The position numbers and the translations under genes are program-made. DNA of 64,000 nt, taken from positions 1 through 64,000 of the forward strand of contig NZ_LFML01000074.1 of NCBI RefSeq assembly GCF_001044425.1, read 5' to 3'. This DNA comes from Streptomyces roseus. Lineage in GTDB: Bacteria > Actinomycetota > Actinomycetes > Streptomycetales > Streptomycetaceae. The notes below the pieces were generated by a model. That model was not told where the DNA came from. It made no database searches and worked only from the letters and a program-made list of their open reading frames with translations. Positions 18,971-28,009 of the stretch are shown here, piece by piece (position 1 is the stretch's first letter; each line of letters begins with the position of its first letter).

Positions 18971-19582
18971 TCACACCTCCTTGCCGGACGCGGACGCCGA
19001 CGCGGAGGCGGACACGGACGCCGGCGCGGGCTCGGATGCGGACCCGGCGGACCCGGACCCGGCGGCCGCGGAGACGGCGGCGGCGCCGCTGATCTCCGCG
19101 GGTATCTCGGCCCGGGCGGCGGAGCACGCGCGCTGCACGCCCCGTACGACGCTGTGGTAGCCGGTGCAGCGGCACAGGTTGCCGGTGAGCCACTCGCGGA
19201 TCTCGGGCTCGGTGGGCGCCTCGCGGTCGGCGGTGTTCTCGACGAGCTCGCCGAGGGCCATGACCATGCCGGGTGTGCAGAACCCGCACTGGGTCCCGTG
19301 CTCCTGGCGCAGGGCCTCCTGGAGGCCGCTGAGTTCGCCGCCGCGCGTGGTGACGCCCTCGATCGTGGTCACGCGGGAGCCCGCCGCGGCGGCGGTGAGG
19401 ATCAGGCAGCTCTTGACGGAGCGCCCGTCGAGCTGGACGACGCACGTGCCGCACTGCCCGGTGTCGCAGCCGACCTTGGTGCCGGTCAGCCCGAGGCCGT
19501 CGCGGAGCCGTTCGACGAGCAGTTCGTTCGGCTCCGCCGCGAACTGCTCGGGTCTTCCGTTCACGTTCAGTGAGAGATCCAT
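18971..19582 (-). CDS. CoxS-type [2Fe-2S] subunit of molybdenum hydroxylase
   Basis: A 203-residue iron-sulfur subunit. The plant-ferredoxin-type cluster is at CDTGQCGTC plus a later Cys in SVKSCLIL, and the second cluster uses CGFCTPGM and LCRCTGYHSVV. Both clusters have all their ligands. The last 40 residues are an Ala/Ser/Pro-rich tail with repeated Ala-Ser dipeptides that the family does not need; the DNA there is repetitive. It relays electrons from the Mo centre to FAD. The start overlaps the upstream F420-reductase-like gene by 16 bp, which suggests translational coupling. Confidence 0.9.
   Translation of the reverse strand: MDLSLNVNGRPEQFAAEPNELLVERLRDGLGLTGTKVGCDTGQCGTCVVQLDGRSVKSCLILTAAAAGSRVTTIEGVTTRGGELSGLQEALRQEHGTQCGFCTPGMVMALGELVENTADREAPTEPEIREWLTGNLCRCTGYHSVVRGVQRACSAARAEIPAEISGAAAVSAAAGSGSAGSASEPAPASVSASASASASGKEV
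18985..19060. repeat. Imperfect hexanucleotide-like GC repeats in coxS 3' end
   Basis: Short repeats of the form CGGACG/CGGAGG encode the Ala-Ser-rich tail of the CoxS-like protein. They look like replication-slippage products and are probably variable in length between strains. Confidence 0.5.
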
Positions 19583-20211
19583 GCCAGCGCCTGCGCTTCC
19601 GTGAGCGGCCGGTTGAAAAGGGGCCCGCCGGGCTGCTGGAGAATTCCCCCGGAGTGCAGCGGGCCGGTGTCGACGGGAGCGAATCCCAAATCCGCGATGA
19701 TTCCCGCGACGATTTCCTTCGCCTTCTCGTCATCGCCCGCCGTGAAAAGGGCCAGGCGTTCGCCCTCCGCTGCGCTCCCCTCGGACTTCGTCCGGAAGGG
19801 GCCGCCGGCGACGGCGAGAGTCTCGAAATGCATGGTGTTCAGGGATTTCACGACCCGGGCGCCGGGATACCACTCGGCGACGAGTTCGCTGGAGGCGCGG
19901 CCGCCCAGATCGGCGGGCTTGCCGCCGGCGCCGAACGCGTTCGTGGCGTCCACCAGCACCTTGTCCTGCACGGCCGCGGCCGGAAGGAGCCCGCGGACGC
20001 TCGCGTACGGCACCATCAGCACCGGCAGTTCGGCCTGGTCGGCGGCTTCGGCGGGGTGCGCCGCCGAGGCCGCCGGGCCCAGTTCGGCCACCAGGGGGCC
20101 GAGGGACTGCGGCCCGCGGGCGTTGGCCAGCACGACCTCGTGCCCGGCCGCCACCAGGATCCGCGCGAGGGTGGAACCGATCCGCCCGGTGCCGATGATG
20201 CCTGTGCGCAT
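19567..20211 (-). CDS. F420-dependent NADP oxidoreductase-like Rossmann protein
   Basis: A 214-residue Rossmann protein starting RTGIIGTGRIGSTLARILVA, with dinucleotide-binding GTGRIG and then VVLANARGP; Arg after the second strand favours NADP(H). The body matches the F420_oxidored (PF03807) family: VKSLNTMHFETLA, and the C-terminal GILQQPGGPLFNRPLTEAQA. Members reduce F420 or NADP+, or act as general NADPH-dependent reductases; which applies here cannot be decided. Several codons near its 3' end are less GC-biased than in neighbours. It overlaps coxS by 16 bp, so it may supply or accept electrons for the hydroxylase pathway. Confidence 0.82.
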   Translation of the reverse strand: MRTGIIGTGRIGSTLARILVAAGHEVVLANARGPQSLGPLVAELGPAASAAHPAEAADQAELPVLMVPYASVRGLLPAAAVQDKVLVDATNAFGAGGKPADLGGRASSELVAEWYPGARVVKSLNTMHFETLAVAGGPFRTKSEGSAAEGERLALFTAGDDEKAKEIVAGIIADLGFAPVDTGPLHSGGILQQPGGPLFNRPLTEAQALAWISH

Positions 20212-20229
20212 TGCCGCTCCTCCTCGGTC

Positions 20230-20260
20230 GATCGCCGAATCGGTGGATCGCCGAATCGGT
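20230..20260. repeat. Tandem direct repeat upstream of the F420-reductase-like gene
   Basis: Two exact copies of GATCGCCGAATCGGT, one base apart (16-bp period), in the 107-bp gap between the aldehyde dehydrogenase and the F420-reductase-like gene, which is the largest gap of the minus-strand run. The rest of the gap is further short CCGGT/GGCCGG repeats. It could be an operator for an internal promoter or a slippage repeat. Confidence 0.55.
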
Positions 20261-20318
20261 CTTCCGGTCATCCGGTCGGGCCGCCGGTGGGCCGGCCCGC
20301 CGGTCGGTGGGCCGGCGC

Positions 20319-21803
20319 TCAGTCCATGCCGATCCAGACCGACTTGGTCTGCGTGTAGCTCTCCAGGGATTCCGGTCCGCACTCGCGCCCGTATCCGGAG
20401 GCCTTGTAGCCCCCGTACGGCACGGAGGGGTCGTACTGGTTGTAGCAATTCACCCAGACCGTTCCGGCCTTGATCTGGGAGGCCACCCGGTGGGCACGCC
20501 GCAGGTCCTTGGTGTGGACGCCCGCCGCGAGCCCGTACGCGCTGTCGTTGGCGATCCGGATCGCGTCTTCCTCGGTGTCGAAGGGGATGATCGACAGGAC
20601 CGGGCCGAAGATCTCCTCCTGGGCGATCCGCATGCCGTTGTCGACGCCGGTGAAGATCGTCGGCAGGAAGTACAGGCCCTGGCTCGAGGCCCCTTCCGGG
20701 GTCCAGCCGGTGCCGCCCGTACGCAGGACGGCGCCTTCCTTCTCGCCGATCTCGATGTACGAGCTGACCTTCTCGAACTGGCCGCGGTGGGCCAGCGGCC
20801 CGAACAGGGTCTCCGGGTCGCGCGGGTCGCCGGGCTTGAGGGCGGCGGCCCGGCTCACCAGCCGTTCGACCAGTTCGTCGTGGATGGGGCGCTGGAGCAG
20901 CAGGCGCGAGCCGGCGGTGCAGATCTCGCCCTTGTTGTAGTAGATGCCGAAGAAGGCGAGCTCCTCGGCGGCGTCGAGGTCGGCGTCGGCGAAGACGATG
21001 TTGGCGGACTTGCCGCCGAGCTCCATCGTCACTTTCTTCAGGGTGCCGGCCGACTTGCGGATGATCGTCTGGCCGACCGCGGTGGAGCCGGTGAAGGCGA
21101 TCTTGTCGATGTCCGGGTGCCCGGTGAGGGTCTCGCCGAGTTCCACGCCCGGACCGGTGATGACGTTCAGCACGCCGTCCGGGATCTCCGCCTCCTGGAA
21201 GAGTTCGGCGATCTTCAGCGCGGTGAGCGGGGTGGCCGGTGAGGGCTTGTGGACGACCGTGTTGCCCGCCGCCAGCGCCGGTGCGATCTTCGTCATCGAC
21301 AGCAGGAGCGGGAAGTTGAACGGGGTGATGGCGCAGACCACGCCCAGCGGTTCGCGCAGGGTGTACGCGAGCTGCCCGCCGGCCGGGGCCCGCGAGGAGC
21401 CGTCGACCCGGGTGACGGCGCCGGCGTAGTAGTGCATGAGCTGGGCGGCCATGGGGGCGTCGACCGTGCTGGAGAAGGCGAACGGCTTGCCCATGTCCAC
21501 CGTCTCCAGCAGGGCTATCTCCTCCAGGTCGCGCTCGATGAGCTCACCGACCCGGTTCAGTCGCAGCGCGCGTTCCTGGGCGGAGAGTCTGCTCCAGGGA
21601 CCTTCCTCGTACGCCGCGCGGGCGGCGGCCACGGCCGCGTCCGCGTCGGCGGCGGCGGCCTGCGCCACCGGTACGATCTCCTGCCCGTCCACGGGACTGA
21701 TGTCCGGCTCGGTACGGCCGTCCTGGGCCGAGACCCATGTGCCGCCGATGAACAGCTTCCCGGGGTTGGCCAAGGGCTGGTCGCTGAGCGCGCGCTTGGT
21801 CAT
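20319..21803 (-). CDS. NAD(P)+-dependent aldehyde dehydrogenase
   Basis: A 494-residue ALDH-superfamily enzyme. Key elements are ITPFNFPLLLSMTKIAPALA, the NAD-binding FTGSTAVGQ, the catalytic Glu in MELGGKSANIVF (about 262), the catalytic Cys in GEICTAGSRLLL (about 296), and EEIFGPVLSIIPF. It oxidises an aldehyde to its acid in the cytoplasm. It resembles betaine-, phenylacetaldehyde- and indole-acetaldehyde-type dehydrogenases, so the substrate is open. The ThDP-dependent lyase upstream in the same run (33859-35502) would release an aldehyde from a 2-oxo acid, which makes a two-step route plausible. ATG at 21803. Confidence 0.92.
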   Translation of the reverse strand: MTKRALSDQPLANPGKLFIGGTWVSAQDGRTEPDISPVDGQEIVPVAQAAAADADAAVAAARAAYEEGPWSRLSAQERALRLNRVGELIERDLEEIALLETVDMGKPFAFSSTVDAPMAAQLMHYYAGAVTRVDGSSRAPAGGQLAYTLREPLGVVCAITPFNFPLLLSMTKIAPALAAGNTVVHKPSPATPLTALKIAELFQEAEIPDGVLNVITGPGVELGETLTGHPDIDKIAFTGSTAVGQTIIRKSAGTLKKVTMELGGKSANIVFADADLDAAEELAFFGIYYNKGEICTAGSRLLLQRPIHDELVERLVSRAAALKPGDPRDPETLFGPLAHRGQFEKVSSYIEIGEKEGAVLRTGGTGWTPEGASSQGLYFLPTIFTGVDNGMRIAQEEIFGPVLSIIPFDTEEDAIRIANDSAYGLAAGVHTKDLRRAHRVASQIKAGTVWVNCYNQYDPSVPYGGYKASGYGRECGPESLESYTQTKSVWIGMD

Positions 21804-21835
21804 GGCTGCCTTCCGGTGTCGGGTGCGGGGGCGAT

Positions 21836-22576
21836 CTATCCCTTGGCGAGCTGCTCCAGGAACGTCTCGGCAAGGGCCTTGGAGGAGTACGGGTTCTGGC
21901 CGGTGGTGAGCTTGCGGTCCACCACCACGTGCGAGTCCCAGATCTTCTCGGCCTTCTCGTAGCGGGCGCCGAGCCGGGTGAGCTCGGCCTCCAGGATCAG
22001 CGGGAGGCGGCCGGCCATGTTGGTGACCATCTCCTCGCTGTGCGAGAAGGCCGTCATCCGGTAGCCCTCGAACGGCCAGCGGCCTTCGCCGTCGCGCAGG
22101 GCGAGGAGCGAGGTGTGGCCGTGGCAGACGGTGGCGAGCGGTTTGTCCTGGGCGATGGCCCAGCGCAGGATCTGGGCGAGCGCGTCGGAGTGGGGCAGGT
22201 CTCCGATGGCGCCGTGACCGCCGCTGACGTAGATGCCGTCGTACTCGGCGACGTCCTTCTCCCCCAGGGATTCGAGGGCGAGGGGGTTCTTGAGCTGGGG
22301 GGTGCCCTCGACGACTCTCACGTACTCGGCGGCGTTGGCCGCGTCCTCGTTCGGCGAGCCCTCGGGGCGGACCCACTGGAGGAACTGCGGGTCGATGCTG
22401 GTCTGGTCGACCGTGGGGGCCCGGCCCCCGATCGTCGCCACGTCCACGGTGTGGCCTGCGGCCTTGAAGAGGGTGTAGGGAACGACGAATTCCTCGGCCC
22501 AGAAACCCGAAGGGTGCTGTTCCCCGTCCAAGAGGTGGAGCGTTGCCTTGGCCGTCATGACGACGAGAATCTTCAT
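21836..22576 (-). CDS. DJ-1/PfpI superfamily protein (Hsp31-type), copy A
   Basis: A 246-residue class I glutamine-amidotransferase-like protein of the DJ-1/Hsp31 branch. The nucleophile elbow is ATVCHGHTSLLAL (Cys about 150), with an acidic N-terminal element FWAEEFVVPYTLFKAAGH and the oxyanion strand YVSGGHGAIGDLP. Hsp31-like proteins show glutathione-independent glyoxalase (methylglyoxal to lactate) and chaperone or deglycase-type activities. It sits 32 bp before the aldehyde dehydrogenase gene and 70 bp after the MinD-like gene. It is one of three DJ-1 family genes in the same run, which suggests carbonyl handling. Activity is inferred from family. Confidence 0.87.
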   Translation of the reverse strand: MKILVVMTAKATLHLLDGEQHPSGFWAEEFVVPYTLFKAAGHTVDVATIGGRAPTVDQTSIDPQFLQWVRPEGSPNEDAANAAEYVRVVEGTPQLKNPLALESLGEKDVAEYDGIYVSGGHGAIGDLPHSDALAQILRWAIAQDKPLATVCHGHTSLLALRDGEGRWPFEGYRMTAFSHSEEMVTNMAGRLPLILEAELTRLGARYEKAEKIWDSHVVVDRKLTTGQNPYSSKALAETFLEQLAKG

Positions 22577-22646
22577 GACTTCTCTCCTTGTTCTGGAATC
22601 GCTGCCGATTCAACACGCCCCCCGCAGGGGGCGTAAGGGGGGAGCG

Positions 22647-23390
22647 TCAGGCGCGCGATACTTCGTGAGGTGCGTCCAACGCGGAGATGATGGTGCGGAA
22701 TTCACCGACCAGGGGGTGGTCGGGATGGGCTTCGGCGAATATGCGTTCGCCGTACAGTGCGGCCATTTCCGGCACATACGGAAGGATTCCGGCCAGGGGG
22801 GCGCCGTACACCTCCTCGGCACGCCGGCGGACCTGCCGTCCGTCGATGCCCTCGGGAGCCATGCTCATGACCAGAGCCCGCCGGCAGGCCAGCCGCCCGG
22901 CCAGGGCGATGGTCTCCTCGACCCCCGAGAGGTCGATCCGGTCGGCCCGGGCCAGGATCATCAGGACGTCGGCGCTCGCCATCGCGGTCACCGACTCGTT
23001 GTTCAGCCCGGCGTGGGTGTCGAGCAGCAGCACGTCGAGCGCGTAGTGCTCGACCAGCCGGTCGAAGCCCTCGGGCAGCAGCCCGACGTCGTAGCCGCTG
23101 GTCATGAGCTCGCGCAGGGCCGCCGTCCCGGTCCGTGCCGGTACGACGTACAGCCCGGGCACGCCGACCGGCTGCGCCGCGGCCTCGATCTCACAGCGGC
23201 CGAGCAGGTAGTCGGCCAGGGAAGGACCCGGGCCGAGGCGGAAGAGCAGGTCCAGGGTGGGCGACTGGATGTCCGTGTCGACCACCCCCACCCGGCGTCC
23301 CCCGGCCGCGATGAGCAGGGCCAGGTTCGCCAGTACCGAGGACTTCCCCGTGCCCCCGCGGTGCGAGTGCACCACGATGGTCCGGGCCAT
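22647..23390 (-). CDS. MinD/ParA-like P-loop ATPase linked to partner-switching genes
   Basis: A 247-residue SIMIBI-class ATPase starting MARTIVVHSHRGGTGKSSVLAN. The deviant Walker A is RGGTGKSS, keeping the terminal Lys-Ser but with Arg in place of the ParA/MinD signature Lys; A' is VDTDIQSPTLDLLFRL and Walker B LDVLLLDTHAGL. There is no MinD C-terminal amphipathic helix or helix-turn-helix, so it is neither a plain MinD nor a ParA with its own DNA-binding domain. It overlaps the phosphatase gene by one base (TGATG). Such a gene is not part of classical RsbU/RsbV/RsbW modules. It may position or gate the phosphatase; this is inference. Confidence 0.83.
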   Translation of the reverse strand: MARTIVVHSHRGGTGKSSVLANLALLIAAGGRRVGVVDTDIQSPTLDLLFRLGPGPSLADYLLGRCEIEAAAQPVGVPGLYVVPARTGTAALRELMTSGYDVGLLPEGFDRLVEHYALDVLLLDTHAGLNNESVTAMASADVLMILARADRIDLSGVEETIALAGRLACRRALVMSMAPEGIDGRQVRRRAEEVYGAPLAGILPYVPEMAALYGERIFAEAHPDHPLVGEFRTIISALDAPHEVSRA

Positions 23391-24658
23391 CAGGCCACCG
23401 CCGTGCGGCCCGCGGCCGTGGTCCGGTCCGCGTGCGGCCCCCGCGCCGCACGTGGCCGGTGCAGGGCCAGCATGGTGACGTCGTCGTGCTGTTCGGCCGT
23501 GCCGGTGTGCTCCCGTACCGCCGTGTCCATGAGGTCGACCACCTCCCTGCCGCTCACCGGGGGGCCGGCGAGCAGCTCCAGCATCCGCTCGTCACCGAGG
23601 AAGCTGCCGTCGGGGCAGCGGGCCTCCGGCACCCCGTCCGTGAACACGAACAGGGTGTCGCCGGGGTTCAGCTGGGCGTAGCCGAGCGTGTACACGCAGT
23701 CCGGCAGCACCCCCACGGCGGGTCCTGTGACCTCCAGGGCGAGCGGGTCGCCGCCTTCGGCGCGCAGCAGCAGCGGCGCGTTGTGGCCCCCGTTGATGTA
23801 CACGAGGCTGCCGGTGGCGGGGTCGAGCACACCGAAGAACAGGGTGGCGAAGTACCCCTGCCGGAGGTGGTTGCGGGTCAGGTAGCCGTTGGTGGCGGTG
23901 ACCGCGTTGAGCAGGGGTGTCGCGCCGACGACCGGGATCCGCCTGCTGCCGCCGGCGCGCCCGCCGGCCACGAGGTGCTGGAGTCCGCTGTTCTCCGCGG
24001 TGTGCCGCAGCAGCGAGCGGATCAGCGCCATGAACAGCGCCGCTCCGACCCCCTTGTCGCAGACGTCGGCGACGACGAAGGCCAGGCGCCGGCCGCGGGA
24101 GATCTCGAAGACGTCGTAGAAGTCCCCGGCGACCTGCCGGGCGGGCCGGAAGCGGACGTCGATCTCCCAGCCCTCGGGCACCGGCAGCGATTCCGGCAGG
24201 AAGCCGGCCTGGATCTCCCGGCCGATCTCCAGTTCCTTCTCGTAGCCCATGAGTTCGGCGCGGGCGTCGGCTTCGCGCAGGGTGCGGCCGAGTCCGGCGC
24301 GCTCCGAACAGCTGTGCAGCCGGGCCCCGACGAGGGCGGGCAGGAAGGGCGGTACGAGGTAGTCGTGGCCCAGCCGGACGTGCTCCTCCAGCGCGGCGAA
24401 CTCCGTCACCGTCCAGACGACCACGATGGGGGCCCCGGCCCAGCGGCGCAGCCGCCGCACCGCCAGCCGCACCGACTCGCCGTCGGCCTCGGCCGGGGCG
24501 AGCAGGACGTCGGCGACGGGCAGGTCGTCCAGTGGTCCACCCCGCAGCTCCGCCAGCGTGCGGCCGACGAGCTCCGCGTCCATCGAGCGCAGCGCGTCGA
24601 GGAGTTCGAGCGGAGGCGGCGGGTACTCGTCGAGGATGATCACGGTCGTGGAGGGCAT
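23390..24658 (-). CDS. PP2C-type (SpoIIE/RsbU) serine phosphatase with degenerate receiver domain
   Basis: A 422-residue protein. Residues 1-120 look like a response-regulator receiver, but the phosphoacceptor Asp position reads ADVLLAPAEADG and the conserved Lys is replaced in DYLVPPF, so it cannot be phosphorylated normally. A coiled linker (LREADARAELMGYEKELEIGR) leads to a PPM/SpoIIE phosphatase with its metal ligands: RQVAGDFYDVF, FVVADVCDKGVGAALFMA, FVFTDGVPEA and QHDDVTMLAL. It should dephosphorylate the STAS antagonist encoded at 25110-25421 and so release a sigma factor from its anti-sigma. It carries an extra Gly/Arg-rich insert near residues 225-245. It overlaps the kinase gene by 19 bp. 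Confidence 0.88.
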   Translation of the reverse strand: MPSTTVIILDEYPPPPLELLDALRSMDAELVGRTLAELRGGPLDDLPVADVLLAPAEADGESVRLAVRRLRRWAGAPIVVVWTVTEFAALEEHVRLGHDYLVPPFLPALVGARLHSCSERAGLGRTLREADARAELMGYEKELEIGREIQAGFLPESLPVPEGWEIDVRFRPARQVAGDFYDVFEISRGRRLAFVVADVCDKGVGAALFMALIRSLLRHTAENSGLQHLVAGGRAGGSRRIPVVGATPLLNAVTATNGYLTRNHLRQGYFATLFFGVLDPATGSLVYINGGHNAPLLLRAEGGDPLALEVTGPAVGVLPDCVYTLGYAQLNPGDTLFVFTDGVPEARCPDGSFLGDERMLELLAGPPVSGREVVDLMDTAVREHTGTAEQHDDVTMLALHRPRAARGPHADRTTAAGRTAVA

Positions 24659-25113
24659 GGGTCCGTCCCCTCAGCGTTCACAGTCAGCGTGCTGATGTTG
24701 CGGCCGTCCCTGCGTACGTAGCTGAATTCGTCCACGCTGGTCAGCGCCAGGTGGATGCCGAGTCCGCCGATCCTGCGCCGCTCGGGGGGAATCCCGGGTG
24801 CGGGGGGCAGGCGGCCTTCGACCGGGTCGAACGCCGGCGCGGAGTCCGCTATGGAGATCTGCACCCGGCCGGGGCCGGAGCGGCCGCGGACGGTGATCCG
24901 CCCGTCGCCGCCCCGGTACCCGTGCATCACGATGTTCGTGGCCAGCTCGTCCACGGCCAGCCGGATCCGGTACGCGGGCCCCTTGCCCAGGCCCGCCCGG
25001 CCGGCCAGCCGCAGGACGAACGCGGCGATGTCGCCCAGTGCCCCCAGCGTGGCGGGCACCTCCAGCTCGGCGGACGTCCTCGCCAGTTCGACCATGTCAC
25101 TCATGCGTTTCAC
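24640..25113 (-). CDS. RsbW-like anti-sigma factor / serine kinase (HATPase)
   Basis: A 157-residue GHKL ATPase with the N-box AVDELATNIVMHGY (about 56-69) and the G-box region IGGLGIHLALTSVDEFSY. Single-domain HATPase proteins of this type bind a sigma factor and phosphorylate a STAS antagonist. The GTG at 25113 overlaps the stop of the STAS gene (GTGA); an ATG nine bases further in is the other start. No sigma-B/F-type sigma gene is in the run; the only sigma in the window is the distant ECF factor at 6861-7451, which is not the expected client. The sigma partner therefore lies elsewhere or the target is not a sigma. Confidence 0.87.
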   Translation of the reverse strand: MKRMSDMVELARTSAELEVPATLGALGDIAAFVLRLAGRAGLGKGPAYRIRLAVDELATNIVMHGYRGGDGRITVRGRSGPGRVQISIADSAPAFDPVEGRLPPAPGIPPERRRIGGLGIHLALTSVDEFSYVRRDGRNISTLTVNAEGTDPCPPRP

Positions 25114-25421
25114 TCATCGGAGAGCACGATGCTGCGGTCCAGCCCGGCCGTCCGGATGGTCCGGGACACGGGCTCGATCGCGCCGACCACCTTGATGGTC
25201 ACGTGGTTGGCCACCTTCTGCTGGGCGAAGACCAGGGACCGCAGTCCGGCGCTGGCCATGTAGCCGACACCGGCCATCCTGATCTCGACCGTGCCGGTGC
25301 CGTGCCCGGCGGCCTTCTCGATGGTCTGGTGGAAGTCCGGCGCGGTCTTGGCGTCCAGCTCGCCCGCCAGCTCGATCACGGTGGTGTCGCCCTCGATGCT
25401 CAGGGACACGGAAAGCGGCAT
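25110..25421 (-). CDS. STAS-domain anti-sigma factor antagonist (copy 1)
   Basis: A 103-residue single STAS domain related to RsbV/SpoIIAA: an opening strand LSIEGDTTVIELAGELDAKTAPDF, then VGYMASAGLRSLVFAQQ, where the Ser after Ala (about Ser60) occupies the phosphorylated position of the DSxG motif. The usual Asp before it is Ala. When unphosphorylated it should bind the RsbW-like protein encoded next door; the phosphatase two genes on would regenerate it. It lies 56 bp after glgX and overlaps the kinase gene by 4 bp. Confidence 0.9.
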   Translation of the reverse strand: MPLSVSLSIEGDTTVIELAGELDAKTAPDFHQTIEKAAGHGTGTVEIRMAGVGYMASAGLRSLVFAQQKVANHVTIKVVGAIEPVSRTIRTAGLDRSIVLSDE

Positions 25422-25477
25422 GTCAGGTCTCCTTCGGCACTGCGGTTGGAGCGTTCGGTCAGATCGGGTGGCGGCGG

Positions 25478-27609
<2,132 letters not shown>

Positions 27610-27613
<4 letters not shown>

Positions 27614-27972
27614 CGCACGGCCGCTGTCTTGAGCGGCGCCTTGGCCTTGGAGCGCGCGGCCGCCGCCTCGCCGGTCTCGAAGAAGTCGAGGAAACCGGTG
27701 GCCGACATGACGAACCGGACTTCCTCGCTCACCCCGTACAGGGTGACCCCGACCCCGGCGTGCTGGGCCTCGCGGTAGACGACGAGCAGGGTGCGCAGGC
27801 CCGCGCTGGACACGTACGTGACGGCCGTGAGGTCGATACGCAGCGGCCGGCCCTCGCGGACCAGCGGCAGCAGGGACTGCAGCAGCTGTCCGGAGGTCTC
27901 ACTGTTGATCTCGCCGGTGGCGACGAGGACGGTACCGCCCTTGTTGCGGCGTTCCTTGACGTTCAGAGACAT
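27610..27972 (-). CDS. STAS-domain anti-sigma factor antagonist (copy 2)
   Basis: A 120-residue STAS domain: GGTVLVATGEINSETSGQLL, then VTYVSSAGLRTLLVVYREAQ with a Ser-Ser-Ala-Gly phosphoacceptor element (about Ser55), and a basic C-terminal extension (ARSKAKAPLK). It is a paralogue of copy 1 but diverged, so the two probably answer to different kinases or the same kinase with different affinities. Its stop overlaps the glgX start by 4 bp, so the antagonist and the debranching enzyme are made together. It lies 37 bp after the AGE-family gene. Confidence 0.88.
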
Positions 27973-28009
27973 TGCTTTCCCCTCTAGTCGGGGCGCCCCC
28001 CGTTGAGCG

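Noticed and set aside
16560-19582. True (form I) CO dehydrogenase for growth on CO
   Set aside because: The Cys-containing AYxCSFR loop of form I enzymes is absent (AQRGSGR instead) and no CoxDEF maturation genes are near.
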